From contig CAKZYA010000012.1 in the NCBI GenBank assembly GCA_937883755.1, positions 59,143 to 123,142 on the forward strand: DNA of 64,000 bases, in the 5' to 3' direction. Position 1 is the stretch's first letter, and the number at the start of each line of letters is the position of its first letter. Positions 46,257-55,508 of the stretch are shown here, one piece after another. The notes beneath the pieces are model-generated. The model did no database searches, was not told the origin of the DNA, and saw only the letters and a program-made list of their open reading frames with translations. This DNA comes from an uncultured Flammeovirgaceae bacterium. Lineage in GTDB: Bacteria > Bacteroidota > Bacteroidia > Cytophagales > Cyclobacteriaceae. The position numbers and the translations under genes are program-made.

Positions 46257-46272
46257 TTTGATGCAAATCAAA
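46257..46272 (+). promoter_or_regulatory. FNR/CRP-family operator-like box
   Basis: TTTGATGCAAATCAAA has perfect dyad symmetry and includes TTGAT-N4-ATCAA, the FNR/ANR consensus. It lies 49 bases before the ATG at 46322, and a near -7 box (AATATTTG) is at 46277-46284. A Crp/Fnr-family regulator may control the small lipoprotein gene. Confidence 0.5.
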
Positions 46273-46321
46273 GCTGAATATTTGCAAAAGAATGAATGAG
46301 CGCACCGTCTCATGCCAAGTA

Positions 46322-46711
46322 ATGATTATTATTAAACATACCACAAAGTTTGTATTTGTTATTCTGACCCTATCGGCCTGTCAGCGAATGATCTGTCCGG
46401 CCTTTCAGAGTACTTTCATTCTAGACGATAGTGTACGGCTTGCGCAGTTCTCCTTATTTGAGGGCGATACAGCAGGTTTTGCCCCTAAGCAATTTGTGAC
46501 TGATAAGAACCGCTACGGTATTATGGCAGAATTGAGCTATAACAAGAAGTATAATGCCATAAAGACAGTAGAGATGGTTACCATTTTCCCACCCGGTGAG
46601 CCAGCTTCTCAGGATTCAGCCTACGTTGACCCACTTGATAGCGGAAACCCGATGATGGCTCCGGCAGATTCGGTTAATACGCCGATGATTGTTGGCGAAG
46701 AGCCAAAGTAA
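46322..46711 (+). CDS. small conserved lipoprotein of unknown function
   Basis: The protein is about 129 residues from the ATG at 46322; a longer frame starts at 46292. A hydrophobic N-terminus ends in LTLSACQR, a lipobox. The sequence MICPAFQSTFILDDS directly after it and DKNRYGIMAEL recall a family of small Cytophagales lipoproteins, with a Pro/Ser/Asp-rich tail. No catalytic motif. It ends 1 base before the leuS stop codon on the other strand. It stands behind the FNR-like box. Confidence 0.6.
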   Translation: MIIIKHTTKFVFVILTLSACQRMICPAFQSTFILDDSVRLAQFSLFEGDTAGFAPKQFVTDKNRYGIMAELSYNKKYNAIKTVEMVTIFPPGEPASQDSAYVDPLDSGNPMMAPADSVNTPMIVGEEPK

Positions 46712-46712
46712 A

Positions 46713-49583
46713 TCAAATCACAATATTCACAATTCTCTTAGGCACCACAATTATCCGCTTAGGTGATTTGCCATCCAGCCATTTTTGAACAGTTTCGTCT
46801 TTTAATACGGCATTTTCTATTGCTTCTTTTGATGCATCTACCGCGAAATTCAACTTAGTCCGTACTTTACCATTAATCGAGATAGGATACTCGTGAGTAT
46901 TCTCAACCAGGTACTCCTCGTTAAAAACTGGAAAAGTTACGGCAGTCACACTTTCTTGGTGCCCTAGCAGATGCCAGAGTTCCTCGGCTATATGGGGAGC
47001 AAAGGGTGAAATGATCACGACCAGATCGGTTAAGATAGCGCGCTTATTGCACTTGAGCGACGTAAGCTCATTCACACAAATCATAAAGCTACTTACGCTG
47101 GTATTGAAGGAGTAATTCTCAATATCCTCCTGTGCCTTCTTGATGGTTTTGTGCAGCACTTTCAGTTCTTCGGGAGTAGGAATATCATCTGATACAGCAA
47201 AATTACCTTGTTCGTTGTGGAATAGCCTCCAGAGTTTGCGCAAAAACTTAAATACGCCGTCGATGCCATTGGTATTCCAAGGTTTGGATTGCTCAAGCGG
47301 TCCTAGAAACATTTCGTACAGTCGTAGCGTATCGGCTCCGTACTGCTCGACCACATCATCTGGATTAACGACGTTGAACTTAGATTTAGACATCTTTTCA
47401 ACTTCAGGCTTGGTAAGGAATTCTTGAGAGTTTTCGGGTGACCTCGGATAAAATTGACCTTGCTGCCAATAACCACCATTAGTTATAAATACAGCATTTT
47501 TATATCCTGATTTAGAAAGAAATCCATTTATATCTAATTTGTTGTTATCGACAAGATTAATATCAACATGAGTTTCAATTAGTTTATCAGGATAATTAGA
47601 GGCGACATCTGCACTTACAAATACATTATAAATATCATTACCCAGATTGATTGAGCCATATACAGAAATAGTGTTCGTTCCAGTTAAGCCTTTATACATG
47701 ATCTCAGATTGCCCCTGAATCATCCCTTGGTTAATCAGCTTTTTGTAAGGCTCGTCAACGGTAACGTAGCCCCGGTCGTACAAAAACTTGGTCCAGAAGC
47801 GAGAGTAGAGTAAATGTCCGGTAGCGTGCTCAGTGCCACCAATGTATAAATCCACACTTTCCCAGTACTTCTGGGCTTCTGGGCTGACGAATTCTTCTTC
47901 GTTCTGCGAATCCATGTAGCGGAAGTGGTACCAGGAAGAACCTGCCCAACCGGGCATGGTAGTTAACTCGTAAGCGTACTGATTTTGATACTTCCAGTCT
48001 GTAGCTCGTCCCAGTGGCGGCTCACCACTTTCGGTGGGCTTGTATTCGTCTACCGAAGGTAACTCCAGTGGCAGTTCATTCTCAGGTAGTAAACGAGGAA
48101 TATCATCTTTAAAATACACCGGAACCGGTTCTCCCCAGTAGCGTTGGCGACTGAACACGGCATCCCGCATGCGGTAATTCACTTTCGCTTTACCTAGGTT
48201 TAACTCTTCAGCTCGTTGAGTTGCTGCGGGAATCGCATCGTGAGAATCCATTCCGTTGAGAAAGCCCGAATTAATCATCTTTCCGTGCTTTTTCTCAGTC
48301 GGGTCGTCCATACTTTCTGTTCCTTCAATCACGTGGATGATAGGTAAGTCAAAGTGCTGGGCAAAGCGATAGTCACGATCATCGGAGGAAGGTACACCCA
48401 TGACCACGCCAGTTCCGTAACCCGCCAGTACGTAATCGGCCACCCAAATAGGCACGGGTTCATCCGATAAAGGATTGATCGCGTAAGAACCTGTAAACAC
48501 TCCCGAAACCGTCTTCACATCAGCCATGCGGTCTCGTTCCGAGCGATTAACTGCCATTTCTACGTAAGCTGAGACTTCTTCTTTACGATCATCAGTTGTC
48601 AACTGCTGAATAAGTTCGTGCTCAGGAGCCAAGGTGATGTAAGTAACCCCAAAAATTGTATCTACCCGAGTGGTGAAAGCCGTTAACGTAATCTCAGAGT
48701 CTTGTACTTTGAAATCCAGTTCACAACCATAGGATCGGCCAATCCAGTTGCGTTGCATCTCTTTTAGAGAGTCGGTCCAGTCGATTTGTTCTAAGCCTTC
48801 TAGTAAGCGATCTGCGTAGGCAGTGATCCGCATCATCCACTGCTTCATCTTTTTGCGTTCAACCGGATAGCCGCCGCGTTCGGAGAAGCCGTCTTTCACT
48901 TCATCGTTAGCCAGCACCGTTCCTAATTCAGGACACCAGTTTACGACAGTATCAGCCAGATAAGTAAGTCGATAATTTAGTAAGATTTTTTGCTGCTGAG
49001 CTTCAGAGAAGCTATCCCACTCTTCGGCGGAAAATTGAGGAGTATCTTCATCACAGACGGCTTGCACGGCAGCGTTTCCGTTTTGCTCAAATTGCTCAAT
49101 GAGTGACTCAATCGGTTCAGCTTTATTAGTAGCTTGGTTAAACCAACTTTGAAATAATTGCATGAAAATCCATTGGGTCCAACGGTAAAAGTTGGGAGAG
49201 CTGGTTTGTACTTCCCGACTCCAATCAAAAGAAAATCCCAGATTACCTAGTTGCTCCTTATAACGTTCAATATTTTGTGCTGTAGTAATTGCCGGATGCT
49301 GTCCGGTTTGGATGGCGTACTGTTCGGCTGGAAGACCAAAAGAGTCGAAACCCATTGGGTGCAGCACATTAAAACCCTTTAGTCGTTTGTAGCGACTGAC
49401 AATATCCGAAGCAATGTAGCCCAGTGGATGACCCACGTGCAAGCCTGCGCCCGAAGGATAAGGAAACATATCCAATACATAATACTTCGGTCGCGAGGGA
49501 TCTACTTCAACTCGGTAAATATCATTGTCTTGCCAGTGCTGCTGCCACTTTTTTTCTATTTCCTGAAAATTATATTCTGCCAT
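46713..49583 (-). CDS. leuS: leucyl-tRNA synthetase
   Basis: This 956-residue class I synthetase charges tRNA-Leu. Present are the HIGH-type motif (HVGH 49-52 in PYPSGAGLHVGHPLGY), the CP1 editing domain with TTRVDTIFGVTY-like TAFTTRVDTIFG and GTGVVMGVP, and the KMSKS motif at 730-734, followed by the anticodon-binding and C-terminal domains. The long segment between about 626 and 728 is the LeuS insert seen in Bacteroidota and is strongly AT-rich here. Only 30 percent G+C is found over 47461-47700, against about 50 percent on both sides. It converges with the small lipoprotein gene. Confidence 0.97.
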   Translation of the reverse strand: MAEYNFQEIEKKWQQHWQDNDIYRVEVDPSRPKYYVLDMFPYPSGAGLHVGHPLGYIASDIVSRYKRLKGFNVLHPMGFDSFGLPAEQYAIQTGQHPAITTAQNIERYKEQLGNLGFSFDWSREVQTSSPNFYRWTQWIFMQLFQSWFNQATNKAEPIESLIEQFEQNGNAAVQAVCDEDTPQFSAEEWDSFSEAQQQKILLNYRLTYLADTVVNWCPELGTVLANDEVKDGFSERGGYPVERKKMKQWMMRITAYADRLLEGLEQIDWTDSLKEMQRNWIGRSYGCELDFKVQDSEITLTAFTTRVDTIFGVTYITLAPEHELIQQLTTDDRKEEVSAYVEMAVNRSERDRMADVKTVSGVFTGSYAINPLSDEPVPIWVADYVLAGYGTGVVMGVPSSDDRDYRFAQHFDLPIIHVIEGTESMDDPTEKKHGKMINSGFLNGMDSHDAIPAATQRAEELNLGKAKVNYRMRDAVFSRQRYWGEPVPVYFKDDIPRLLPENELPLELPSVDEYKPTESGEPPLGRATDWKYQNQYAYELTTMPGWAGSSWYHFRYMDSQNEEEFVSPEAQKYWESVDLYIGGTEHATGHLLYSRFWTKFLYDRGYVTVDEPYKKLINQGMIQGQSEIMYKGLTGTNTISVYGSINLGNDIYNVFVSADVASNYPDKLIETHVDINLVDNNKLDINGFLSKSGYKNAVFITNGGYWQQGQFYPRSPENSQEFLTKPEVEKMSKSKFNVVNPDDVVEQYGADTLRLYEMFLGPLEQSKPWNTNGIDGVFKFLRKLWRLFHNEQGNFAVSDDIPTPEELKVLHKTIKKAQEDIENYSFNTSVSSFMICVNELTSLKCNKRAILTDLVVIISPFAPHIAEELWHLLGHQESVTAVTFPVFNEEYLVENTHEYPISINGKVRTKLNFAVDASKEAIENAVLKDETVQKWLDGKSPKRIIVVPKRIVNIVI

Positions 49584-49588
49584 AATTT

Positions 49589-49666
49589 TAATGAGTAATG
49601 AATGATGAATAATGATTAATGGAATAAGTCTGAAAACGATTGATATTTATCAGTCATTACTCATTA
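49589..49666. repeat. inverted repeat / repeat-like words upstream of leuS
   Basis: TAATGAGTAATGA (49589-49601) and its exact complement TCATTACTCATTA (49654-49666) form a 13-bp inverted repeat with imperfect continuation. It is made of the words atgagtaatga, atgaataatga and the like. The left arm lies 6 bases from the leuS start. ATGAGTAA also occurs at 50411-50418. Confidence 0.6.
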
Positions 49667-49742
49667 TTCATTAATTTGGGGCAAACTTAGCAGAATTTAA
49701 TCAGAAACAACAGTTGTCAGTGTCCTCAAGAAGTTAGTTGGA

Positions 49743-50237
49743 TCAGGATAATTGACTGATTAATTCTTCAAGGGTGCAGATACCTGAATTTTGGCGATTT
49801 CGGATGAAATGGTAGATGGCTTCAGCAGTGTTTTTACTCTTAGCGTCAGAGTTCCCATCTTTAGTCAGCAGTATTTTCCAGAAAAATGGTGAATGTTCTT
49901 GAGAAATTACTTTTTCAGCAGTCTCTCTCGAGCTTCCTAGCCCAATTACCGGAATTTGGTGCTTATGCCCCAATCGCCACAATGATAGAAAATGATCGGA
50001 TGGGTTTTGGTCAATAGGCTCACAGCAAACAAGAAACTCTATTTCTTCGGAATTTTCTTCTATCCAGGTAGCCAGGTTAGACTTGGGAATATAGTGCCAG
50101 TACTGAACATTTTTTATCTGCTCATCAGCAAGAGACAGACTCGTATCAGATAGGACTAAGTAGTTAAAATTGTGCTCATTTAGCTGTTTAGCTAATGCAA
50201 GACCCAATGGCGAACTGGCTTCAGTAATTACGATCAT
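49743..50237 (-). CDS. shrunken Rossmann-fold protein, HldD-like remnant
   Basis: This 164-residue protein begins MIVITEASSPLGLALAKQLN, which looks like an NAD-binding start that has lost the glycines. NVQYWHYIPKSNLATWIEENSEEIEFL, SLWRLGHKHQIPVIGLGSS and NTAEAIYHFIRNRQNSGICTL align in order with segments of ADP-heptose epimerase HldD (about 320 residues). The central catalytic half, with Tyr-x-x-x-Lys, is missing. It is therefore probably a reduced paralogue without epimerase activity. Frame is intact, so it may still be expressed. Function unknown. Confidence 0.55.
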   Translation of the reverse strand: MIVITEASSPLGLALAKQLNEHNFNYLVLSDTSLSLADEQIKNVQYWHYIPKSNLATWIEENSEEIEFLVCCEPIDQNPSDHFLSLWRLGHKHQIPVIGLGSSRETAEKVISQEHSPFFWKILLTKDGNSDAKSKNTAEAIYHFIRNRQNSGICTLEELISQLS

Positions 50238-50484
50238 AATTTTGGCTTAGTTTGAAGAACTGAATATAGCAGACAGATTGTTTATATTTGCAAAAAATGA
50301 GAAGAGAGGTGGAAGACGGGGAAAAGTTGGAAGCAGTAGCCACGTTGTAAAACGTCAGAAGCTGGAAGCTCGGAATTAGTAGAAATTGCTTCGCAAAAAT
50401 TAGAAAAGTGATGAGTAACTGTGGACTATAGACTATAAACCAACAGCAACCAACAATTTAACAATCGAGCAATAATATTCAATC
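50238..50484. other. repeat-like intergenic region, 247 bases
   Basis: Between the HldD-like and QueD-like genes (divergent). The right part consists of tggaag, ggaagctc and actgtggactatagacta words and ATGAGTAA. It resembles the spacers around yeaH and spoVR. A TATATTTG box (50283-50290, plus) matches the -7 consensus but has no -33 partner. Confidence 0.5.
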
Positions 50485-50967
50485 ATGATTTATGTGAGTC
50501 GGAAAGAGCACTTTAATGCTGCTCATAAGTTGTATAATCCTAATTGGACGAAAGAAAAGAACGAAACGATTTTCGGTCCTTGCGCTAATGAAAACTGGCA
50601 CGGACATAACTTTGAGATGATCGTAACAGTGAAGGGCAGACCTGACCCGGAAACGGGTTTTGTAGTAGACTTAAAGACGCTTAGCAAAGTTATAAAGCGT
50701 ACGGTGATTGATAAGGTAGATCATAAAAATCTGAATCTTGACGTAGATTTTCTTAGAGGAAAAATGGCAAGTTGTGAGGTGTTGGTAGAAGAGTTCTGGA
50801 AGATACTGGCTCCTGAAGTTGCAAAGATTACCCCTCGAGGACAGCTATACTCTATCCGATTGTTTGAAACTCATAAAAACTTTGTAGAATTCTTTGGCGA
50901 AGGACTGGAACCAGTATCTGCCCCGTTTAAGGAACAATCGCAGCCCGAACCTATGCTAAATCTATGA
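50485..50967 (+). CDS. queD: 6-pyruvoyl-tetrahydropterin synthase / QueD-like 6-carboxytetrahydropterin synthase
   Basis: This 160-residue protein of the PTPS/QueD family has zinc ligands His14 (FNAAHKL), His39 and His41 (WHGHNF), the likely catalytic Cys33 (FGPCANE), a VVDLKTL motif and a C-terminal Glu in LFETHKNFVEF. It makes a tetrahydropterin from dihydroneopterin triphosphate for queuosine or another pterin. No other queuosine gene is adjacent. It overlaps lpxB by 4 bases (ATGA). Confidence 0.85.
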   Translation: MIYVSRKEHFNAAHKLYNPNWTKEKNETIFGPCANENWHGHNFEMIVTVKGRPDPETGFVVDLKTLSKVIKRTVIDKVDHKNLNLDVDFLRGKMASCEVLVEEFWKILAPEVAKITPRGQLYSIRLFETHKNFVEFFGEGLEPVSAPFKEQSQPEPMLNL

Positions 50968-52070
50968 GATACTACTTAGTTGCCGGCGAGCGCTCTGGTG
51001 ACTTACACGGGGGTAATTTAGTAAAAGAGATTCATAAGGTTGATCCAGAGGCTGAAATCCGGGCGTGGGGGGGCGACGAAATGCAGCGAGCTGGAGCTAC
51101 GCTGGTGAAGCATTACAGCGATCTAGCCTTCATGGGCTTTTGGGAAGTTGCGAAAAACCTTTCTACCATTCGGGGATTTCTCAAGCTATGCAAGGCAGAT
51201 CTAATTGATTTTCAGCCTGATGCTGTTATTTTGATTGATTATCCGGGCTTTAATTTCAGGATTGCCAAATTTGCAAAATCACAAGGGTTTCGTACTTACT
51301 ACTACATTGCTCCTAAAACCTGGGCCTGGAATTCATCCCGCACCCATAAACTTCGGAAATACGTCGATCAGGTGTTTTCCATTCTCCCGTTTGAAAAACC
51401 CTTTTTTGAGAAGTACGGAGTGAATGTAACCTATGTTGGTAACCCACTGTATGATGCAATTAGAGATTTTCAGTCAGAACCTAATTTTCGTAAAAAGCAC
51501 CACCTTACCGCAAACCCAGTGATCGCCCTTCTACCAGGTAGTCGTAAGCAGGAGATTCAAAATATGCTGACTACTTTGTTAGAGGTGGTTCCTCATTTTT
51601 CTCAGGTTCAGTTTGTGGTTGCTGCCGTAGGAAATCTTCCCGCTTACTACTATAACCCGGTGCGATCGCATCCTCAAGTACGAATTGTGACTGACCAAAC
51701 GTATCAGGTGCTAAGTGAAGCGCATTTTGCCATTGTTACTTCAGGTACAGCCACGTTAGAAACAGCATTATTTAATGTGCCCCAGATCGTGGTTTATAAA
51801 ACCAGTCCCGTTTCTTATCGTATTGCCCGCTCACTGATTAAGGTTTCCTACATTTCCCTTGTCAATTTGATCATGGATGAAGAGGTCGTGCCAGAATTGA
51901 TACAGCAAGATTTTACGGTTGATAATATTGTGAGTTGGAGCCAGAAGTTGATAGAAGAAACGGAAACCCGTAAAACGCAACTAGATGCCTACGCTAAACT
52001 GAAAGACTTAATGGGTAGTCGCCCTACCTCGCAGATCGTTGCTGAAGCAATACATTCCGATTTTGTGTAG
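50964..52070 (+). CDS. lpxB: lipid-A-disaccharide synthase
   Basis: This 368-residue GT19 enzyme joins UDP-2,3-diacylglucosamine and lipid X into the lipid A disaccharide at the inner membrane. Typical segments are the N-terminal VAGERSGDLHGGNLV, GFWEVAKNL, VILIDYPGFNF, YIAPKTWAWNSSR, ILPFEKPFFEKYGV, LLPGSRKQEI and TSGTATLETALFNVPQIVVYKTSP. Coupled to the QueD-like gene. A hairpin and the SusC gene follow 125 bases later. Confidence 0.95.
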   Translation: MRYYLVAGERSGDLHGGNLVKEIHKVDPEAEIRAWGGDEMQRAGATLVKHYSDLAFMGFWEVAKNLSTIRGFLKLCKADLIDFQPDAVILIDYPGFNFRIAKFAKSQGFRTYYYIAPKTWAWNSSRTHKLRKYVDQVFSILPFEKPFFEKYGVNVTYVGNPLYDAIRDFQSEPNFRKKHHLTANPVIALLPGSRKQEIQNMLTTLLEVVPHFSQVQFVVAAVGNLPAYYYNPVRSHPQVRIVTDQTYQVLSEAHFAIVTSGTATLETALFNVPQIVVYKTSPVSYRIARSLIKVSYISLVNLIMDEEVVPELIQQDFTVDNIVSWSQKLIEETETRKTQLDAYAKLKDLMGSRPTSQIVAEAIHSDFV

Positions 52071-52121
52071 GAACAGACAAATGTTTCAGATTTCTCTGAT
52101 TCACTTTCATCTAACCCAGTT

Positions 52122-52138
52122 TGGGTTATTGCAAAACC
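52122..52138 (+). promoter_or_regulatory. hairpin upstream of the SusC-like gene
   Basis: TAACCCA (52122-52128) and TGGGTTA (52132-52138) pair perfectly with a 3-base loop, 57 bases before the SusC start. It could be a weak terminator for lpxB or an operator; there is only a short T-run after it. Confidence 0.4.
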
Positions 52139-52195
52139 ATATCTATTTCGTAATATTGCTTATTATTCAATTTTCTATTACCTAAATTCTAATTT

Positions 52196-55100
52196 ATGAG
52201 ACAATCTCTAACTACTATGAAATTGCTCCGTGTCAGGAGTAGTTTACGATTCTGCTTAGCTTGTTTCTTAGTAAGCGTTTGCACTGTATCTTACGCTCAG
52301 CGTACTGTTTCAGGAACAGTTACGGATCTCTCCAATGATGAGCCTCTTCCGGGGGTGAACATTTTGGTACAAGGAACTACTACGGGTACAGTTACCGACA
52401 TTGACGGGAAATACAGTATCTCGGTACCTAGTGAAAATGCTGTTCTCGTCATTTCATCAGTTGGGTACGAAACTATGCAAGAAGCGGTAAACAATCGTAG
52501 CACAATTAATTTGTTCCTATCTCCGGACTTAACCCAGCTTGGTGAAGTAGTGGTTACGGCTCTAGGAGTAGAGCGAGAAACGAAAGCACTGGGCTACTCT
52601 GTGGCTGAAGTACCGGGTGAACAACTTACCGAAGCTCGCGAACTCAACGTGGCCAACTCCTTGGCTGGACGAGTAGCTGGTGTAGTGGTTAGCTCGCCTA
52701 CTACTGGCCCCGCCGGATCATCTCGGGTGGTTATTCGAGGAAATGCTTCACTAACCGGAAATAATCAACCCCTGTATGTGGTAGACGGAATTCCGATGGA
52801 CAACTCTAACCTAGGAGCTGCTGGTATGTGGGGCGGTAAAGATTTGGGGGATGGTATCTCTAGTCTTAATCCCGATGATATTGAGAATATGACAGTGCTT
52901 AAGGGGCCAACTGCATCGGCTCTCTATGGAAACCGGGCGCAGAATGGAGTAATCCTTATTACGACTAAGAAAGGTTCATCTCGACAGGGAATAGGAGTAG
53001 AAATCAACAGTAATACAGTATTTGAAACTCCACTCATCGCTGATTTTGACGAATTCCAGTATCAGTACGGCTCAGGATCAGCGGGATTGGCACCAACGAA
53101 TGAGGAAGAAGCATTGCAATTTTCCCGTTCAGCTTGGGGGGCACCTATTCAGGGGCAGACGGTAATGAATTTTGACGGAGTTACTCGCCCTTATGTAGCT
53201 CAGCGGGATAATATCCGAGATTTTTACGATGTAGGTCGAACGCTGACCAACACGGTTTCTCTCAGCGGTGGAAACGAAACTGCTACATTCCGTTTTTCTG
53301 GCTCTCTTCTGGATAATGAAGGCATTATCCCTGAAGCCGGCTTAGAGCGATATACTATAAACTTACGCGGGACGTCCAAACTAGGCAAAAAGCTATCAGC
53401 TGACGTAAAGATTAACTACATTGAAGAAAACGCGCACAACCGTCCTTCACTATCTGATACTCCTGAAAACCCCGGTTTAGTTTTACCGGAACTAGCTCCT
53501 ACAGTTAGTGTAAACTGGCTCCGGGATTACGAAGACGAGGTGGGGAATCCTATTCCTTGGACGAATACTCAGTTTCGTACCAATCCGTACTGGGGAGTGT
53601 ACAATCAGACTAATGAAGACGAAAAGCAACGTTTAATCGGTTTTGTATCACTAAAATATCAGTTCACTGATTGGCTCTCATTTCAGTTACGTACTGGAAC
53701 TGATCAATATCAACTACGCCAAACGGATATTGATGCACCAGGAACTAGTTACGTAGTAGACGGGCGAATCACCGAACAAGATTGGTCGGTAGAAGAGCGG
53801 AACACTGATTTCCTACTACTAGCTAGTAAAGACATTGGAAGCGATTTCAACTTCTCACTCACGTTGGGTGGAAACCATCGGACTAATAGAACAGAGCAAT
53901 CCCGACTGTTTGGTAGCAACTTCTTTACTCGTAATGACCTAAGGTTTTTTAATACCGCTAATCAAGAGGGAAGGCTTACATTGACTGAGCTAGAGGTTAA
54001 TTCGTTGTACGGAGCGTTTCAACTAGGCTTCCGCGATTACTTATTCGTAGATTTGACAGCTCGTAATGACTGGTCATCTACTTTAACGAATCCTCTTGAT
54101 CCAGATGGTTCAGAAAATAGCTTTTTCTATCCGTCAGCGAGTGTAGCGTTTGCTTTTACTGATGCTATTGATATTAACTGGGGACCTTTATCCTTCGGTA
54201 AGGTTCGGGTTTCGGCGGCTGAGGTAGGAAACGATACTGACCCCTACGTGCAGTTATTAACTTATGCTGTAAACGGGAATACGTATAACGGGCAAGGGTT
54301 AGGTGATATCGGTACCAATCAAATTCCTAACACTTCATTAATTCCAGAAGAGAACAACGCCTTAGAGGCGGGCTTGGATATGCGATTCTTTGAAGGGCGC
54401 ATTGGACTGGACTTCACCTGGTACCGTCAGCGGGCTAACCAGCTTATTGTTCCAGTAGACGTTTCTCAAACTTCGGGCTTCAATACTACCATTGTTAATG
54501 CAGGAGAGGTAGAAAACGAAGGGGTTGAGCTCTTATTAACAACTACTCCAGTTTTAACGAACGGTGGTTTCCGTTGGGATCTTGACGTTAACTTTGCCCA
54601 AAACCGCAACCAAGTGCTGCGATTGCAAGAACCTATTGAGCGATTACGGATTGGCTCGGCTCGTTCAGGCGTAACCGTTGAGGCTAGGGTTGGTGAACCT
54701 TACGGAGCTATTGTAGGTCGCCCGTATCGTCGTACCCCTGATGGACAAATCATCTACGAAGCTGATGGTACTCCTCTATTCGGGCGAGTGAACTACGATG
54801 AAAATGGTGAGCCACTGCGAGATGAAAACGGAAATATGATTATTGATGAACGAGTCACGCTGGGAGTAGCAAATCCTGATTGGACTGCTGGCATTACAAA
54901 TACTTTTAGTTATAAAGGTTTCAATATAAGTGCCTTGATCGATATTCGTCAGGGTGGGGATATTTACTCGCAGTCTAATTCAATTGCCTACGGTAACGGT
55001 TCTCACATAGCTACCGTGGAAGGACGAGAAGCTTGGTACGCTTCCGAAGCGGCTCGGGAAGCAGCCGGAGTAGAACCAGAAGATTGGGCTCCTACTGGCG

Positions 55101-55483
55101 GTATCGTTGGCCCTGGGGTAAAGGGCAATTTTGGCGAAGATGGTAGCTACCTAGGATTTCTGGAGGAAGATAACGATGTGATTGTAAACCCTGAAACTTA
55201 CTGGGGAAGCCTACCTGATGAGCAGTTTGTCTACGATGCTAGCTTTATCAAGCTACGGCAGTTATCGATCGGATATACTTTCCCACAAAGTATGTTGGAA
55301 AAAACTCCTTTCCAGGGACTGAGAGTCTCTTTGGTAGGGCGTAATCTGGCGATCTTGAGCAAAAATATAGATAACATCGATCCTGAGTCTACCTACTCTA
55401 GCCGGAACGACTCTCAGGGTTTCGAATACGGTACACTACCAACTACCCGAAGCTTAGGTTTTAATCTAAACCTACGGTTCTAA
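52196..55483 (+). CDS. SusC/RagA-type TonB-linked outer membrane receptor
   Basis: This 1095-residue protein has a signal peptide (the ATG at 52217 is an alternative start), then a carboxypeptidase-regulatory-like domain (VSGTVTDLSNDEPLPGVNI ... VSSVGYETM), a plug domain with TALGVERETKALGYSV and VVIRGNASLTGNNQPLYVVDGIPMDN (the SusC signature) and a beta-barrel ending in the aromatic FNLNLRF. It takes up a glycan or peptide together with the SusD lipoprotein next to it. No CAZyme gene is near, so a peptide or other oligomer is as likely as a glycan. It is followed by susD at 25 bases. Confidence 0.95.
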   Translation: MRQSLTTMKLLRVRSSLRFCLACFLVSVCTVSYAQRTVSGTVTDLSNDEPLPGVNILVQGTTTGTVTDIDGKYSISVPSENAVLVISSVGYETMQEAVNNRSTINLFLSPDLTQLGEVVVTALGVERETKALGYSVAEVPGEQLTEARELNVANSLAGRVAGVVVSSPTTGPAGSSRVVIRGNASLTGNNQPLYVVDGIPMDNSNLGAAGMWGGKDLGDGISSLNPDDIENMTVLKGPTASALYGNRAQNGVILITTKKGSSRQGIGVEINSNTVFETPLIADFDEFQYQYGSGSAGLAPTNEEEALQFSRSAWGAPIQGQTVMNFDGVTRPYVAQRDNIRDFYDVGRTLTNTVSLSGGNETATFRFSGSLLDNEGIIPEAGLERYTINLRGTSKLGKKLSADVKINYIEENAHNRPSLSDTPENPGLVLPELAPTVSVNWLRDYEDEVGNPIPWTNTQFRTNPYWGVYNQTNEDEKQRLIGFVSLKYQFTDWLSFQLRTGTDQYQLRQTDIDAPGTSYVVDGRITEQDWSVEERNTDFLLLASKDIGSDFNFSLTLGGNHRTNRTEQSRLFGSNFFTRNDLRFFNTANQEGRLTLTELEVNSLYGAFQLGFRDYLFVDLTARNDWSSTLTNPLDPDGSENSFFYPSASVAFAFTDAIDINWGPLSFGKVRVSAAEVGNDTDPYVQLLTYAVNGNTYNGQGLGDIGTNQIPNTSLIPEENNALEAGLDMRFFEGRIGLDFTWYRQRANQLIVPVDVSQTSGFNTTIVNAGEVENEGVELLLTTTPVLTNGGFRWDLDVNFAQNRNQVLRLQEPIERLRIGSARSGVTVEARVGEPYGAIVGRPYRRTPDGQIIYEADGTPLFGRVNYDENGEPLRDENGNMIIDERVTLGVANPDWTAGITNTFSYKGFNISALIDIRQGGDIYSQSNSIAYGNGSHIATVEGREAWYASEAAREAAGVEPEDWAPTGGIVGPGVKGNFGEDGSYLGFLEEDNDVIVNPETYWGSLPDEQFVYDASFIKLRQLSIGYTFPQSMLEKTPFQGLRVSLVGRNLAILSKNIDNIDPESTYSSRNDSQGFEYGTLPTTRSLGFNLNLRF

Positions 55484-55508
55484 TTTTCCCTATTAAATAA
55501 AGATACTT

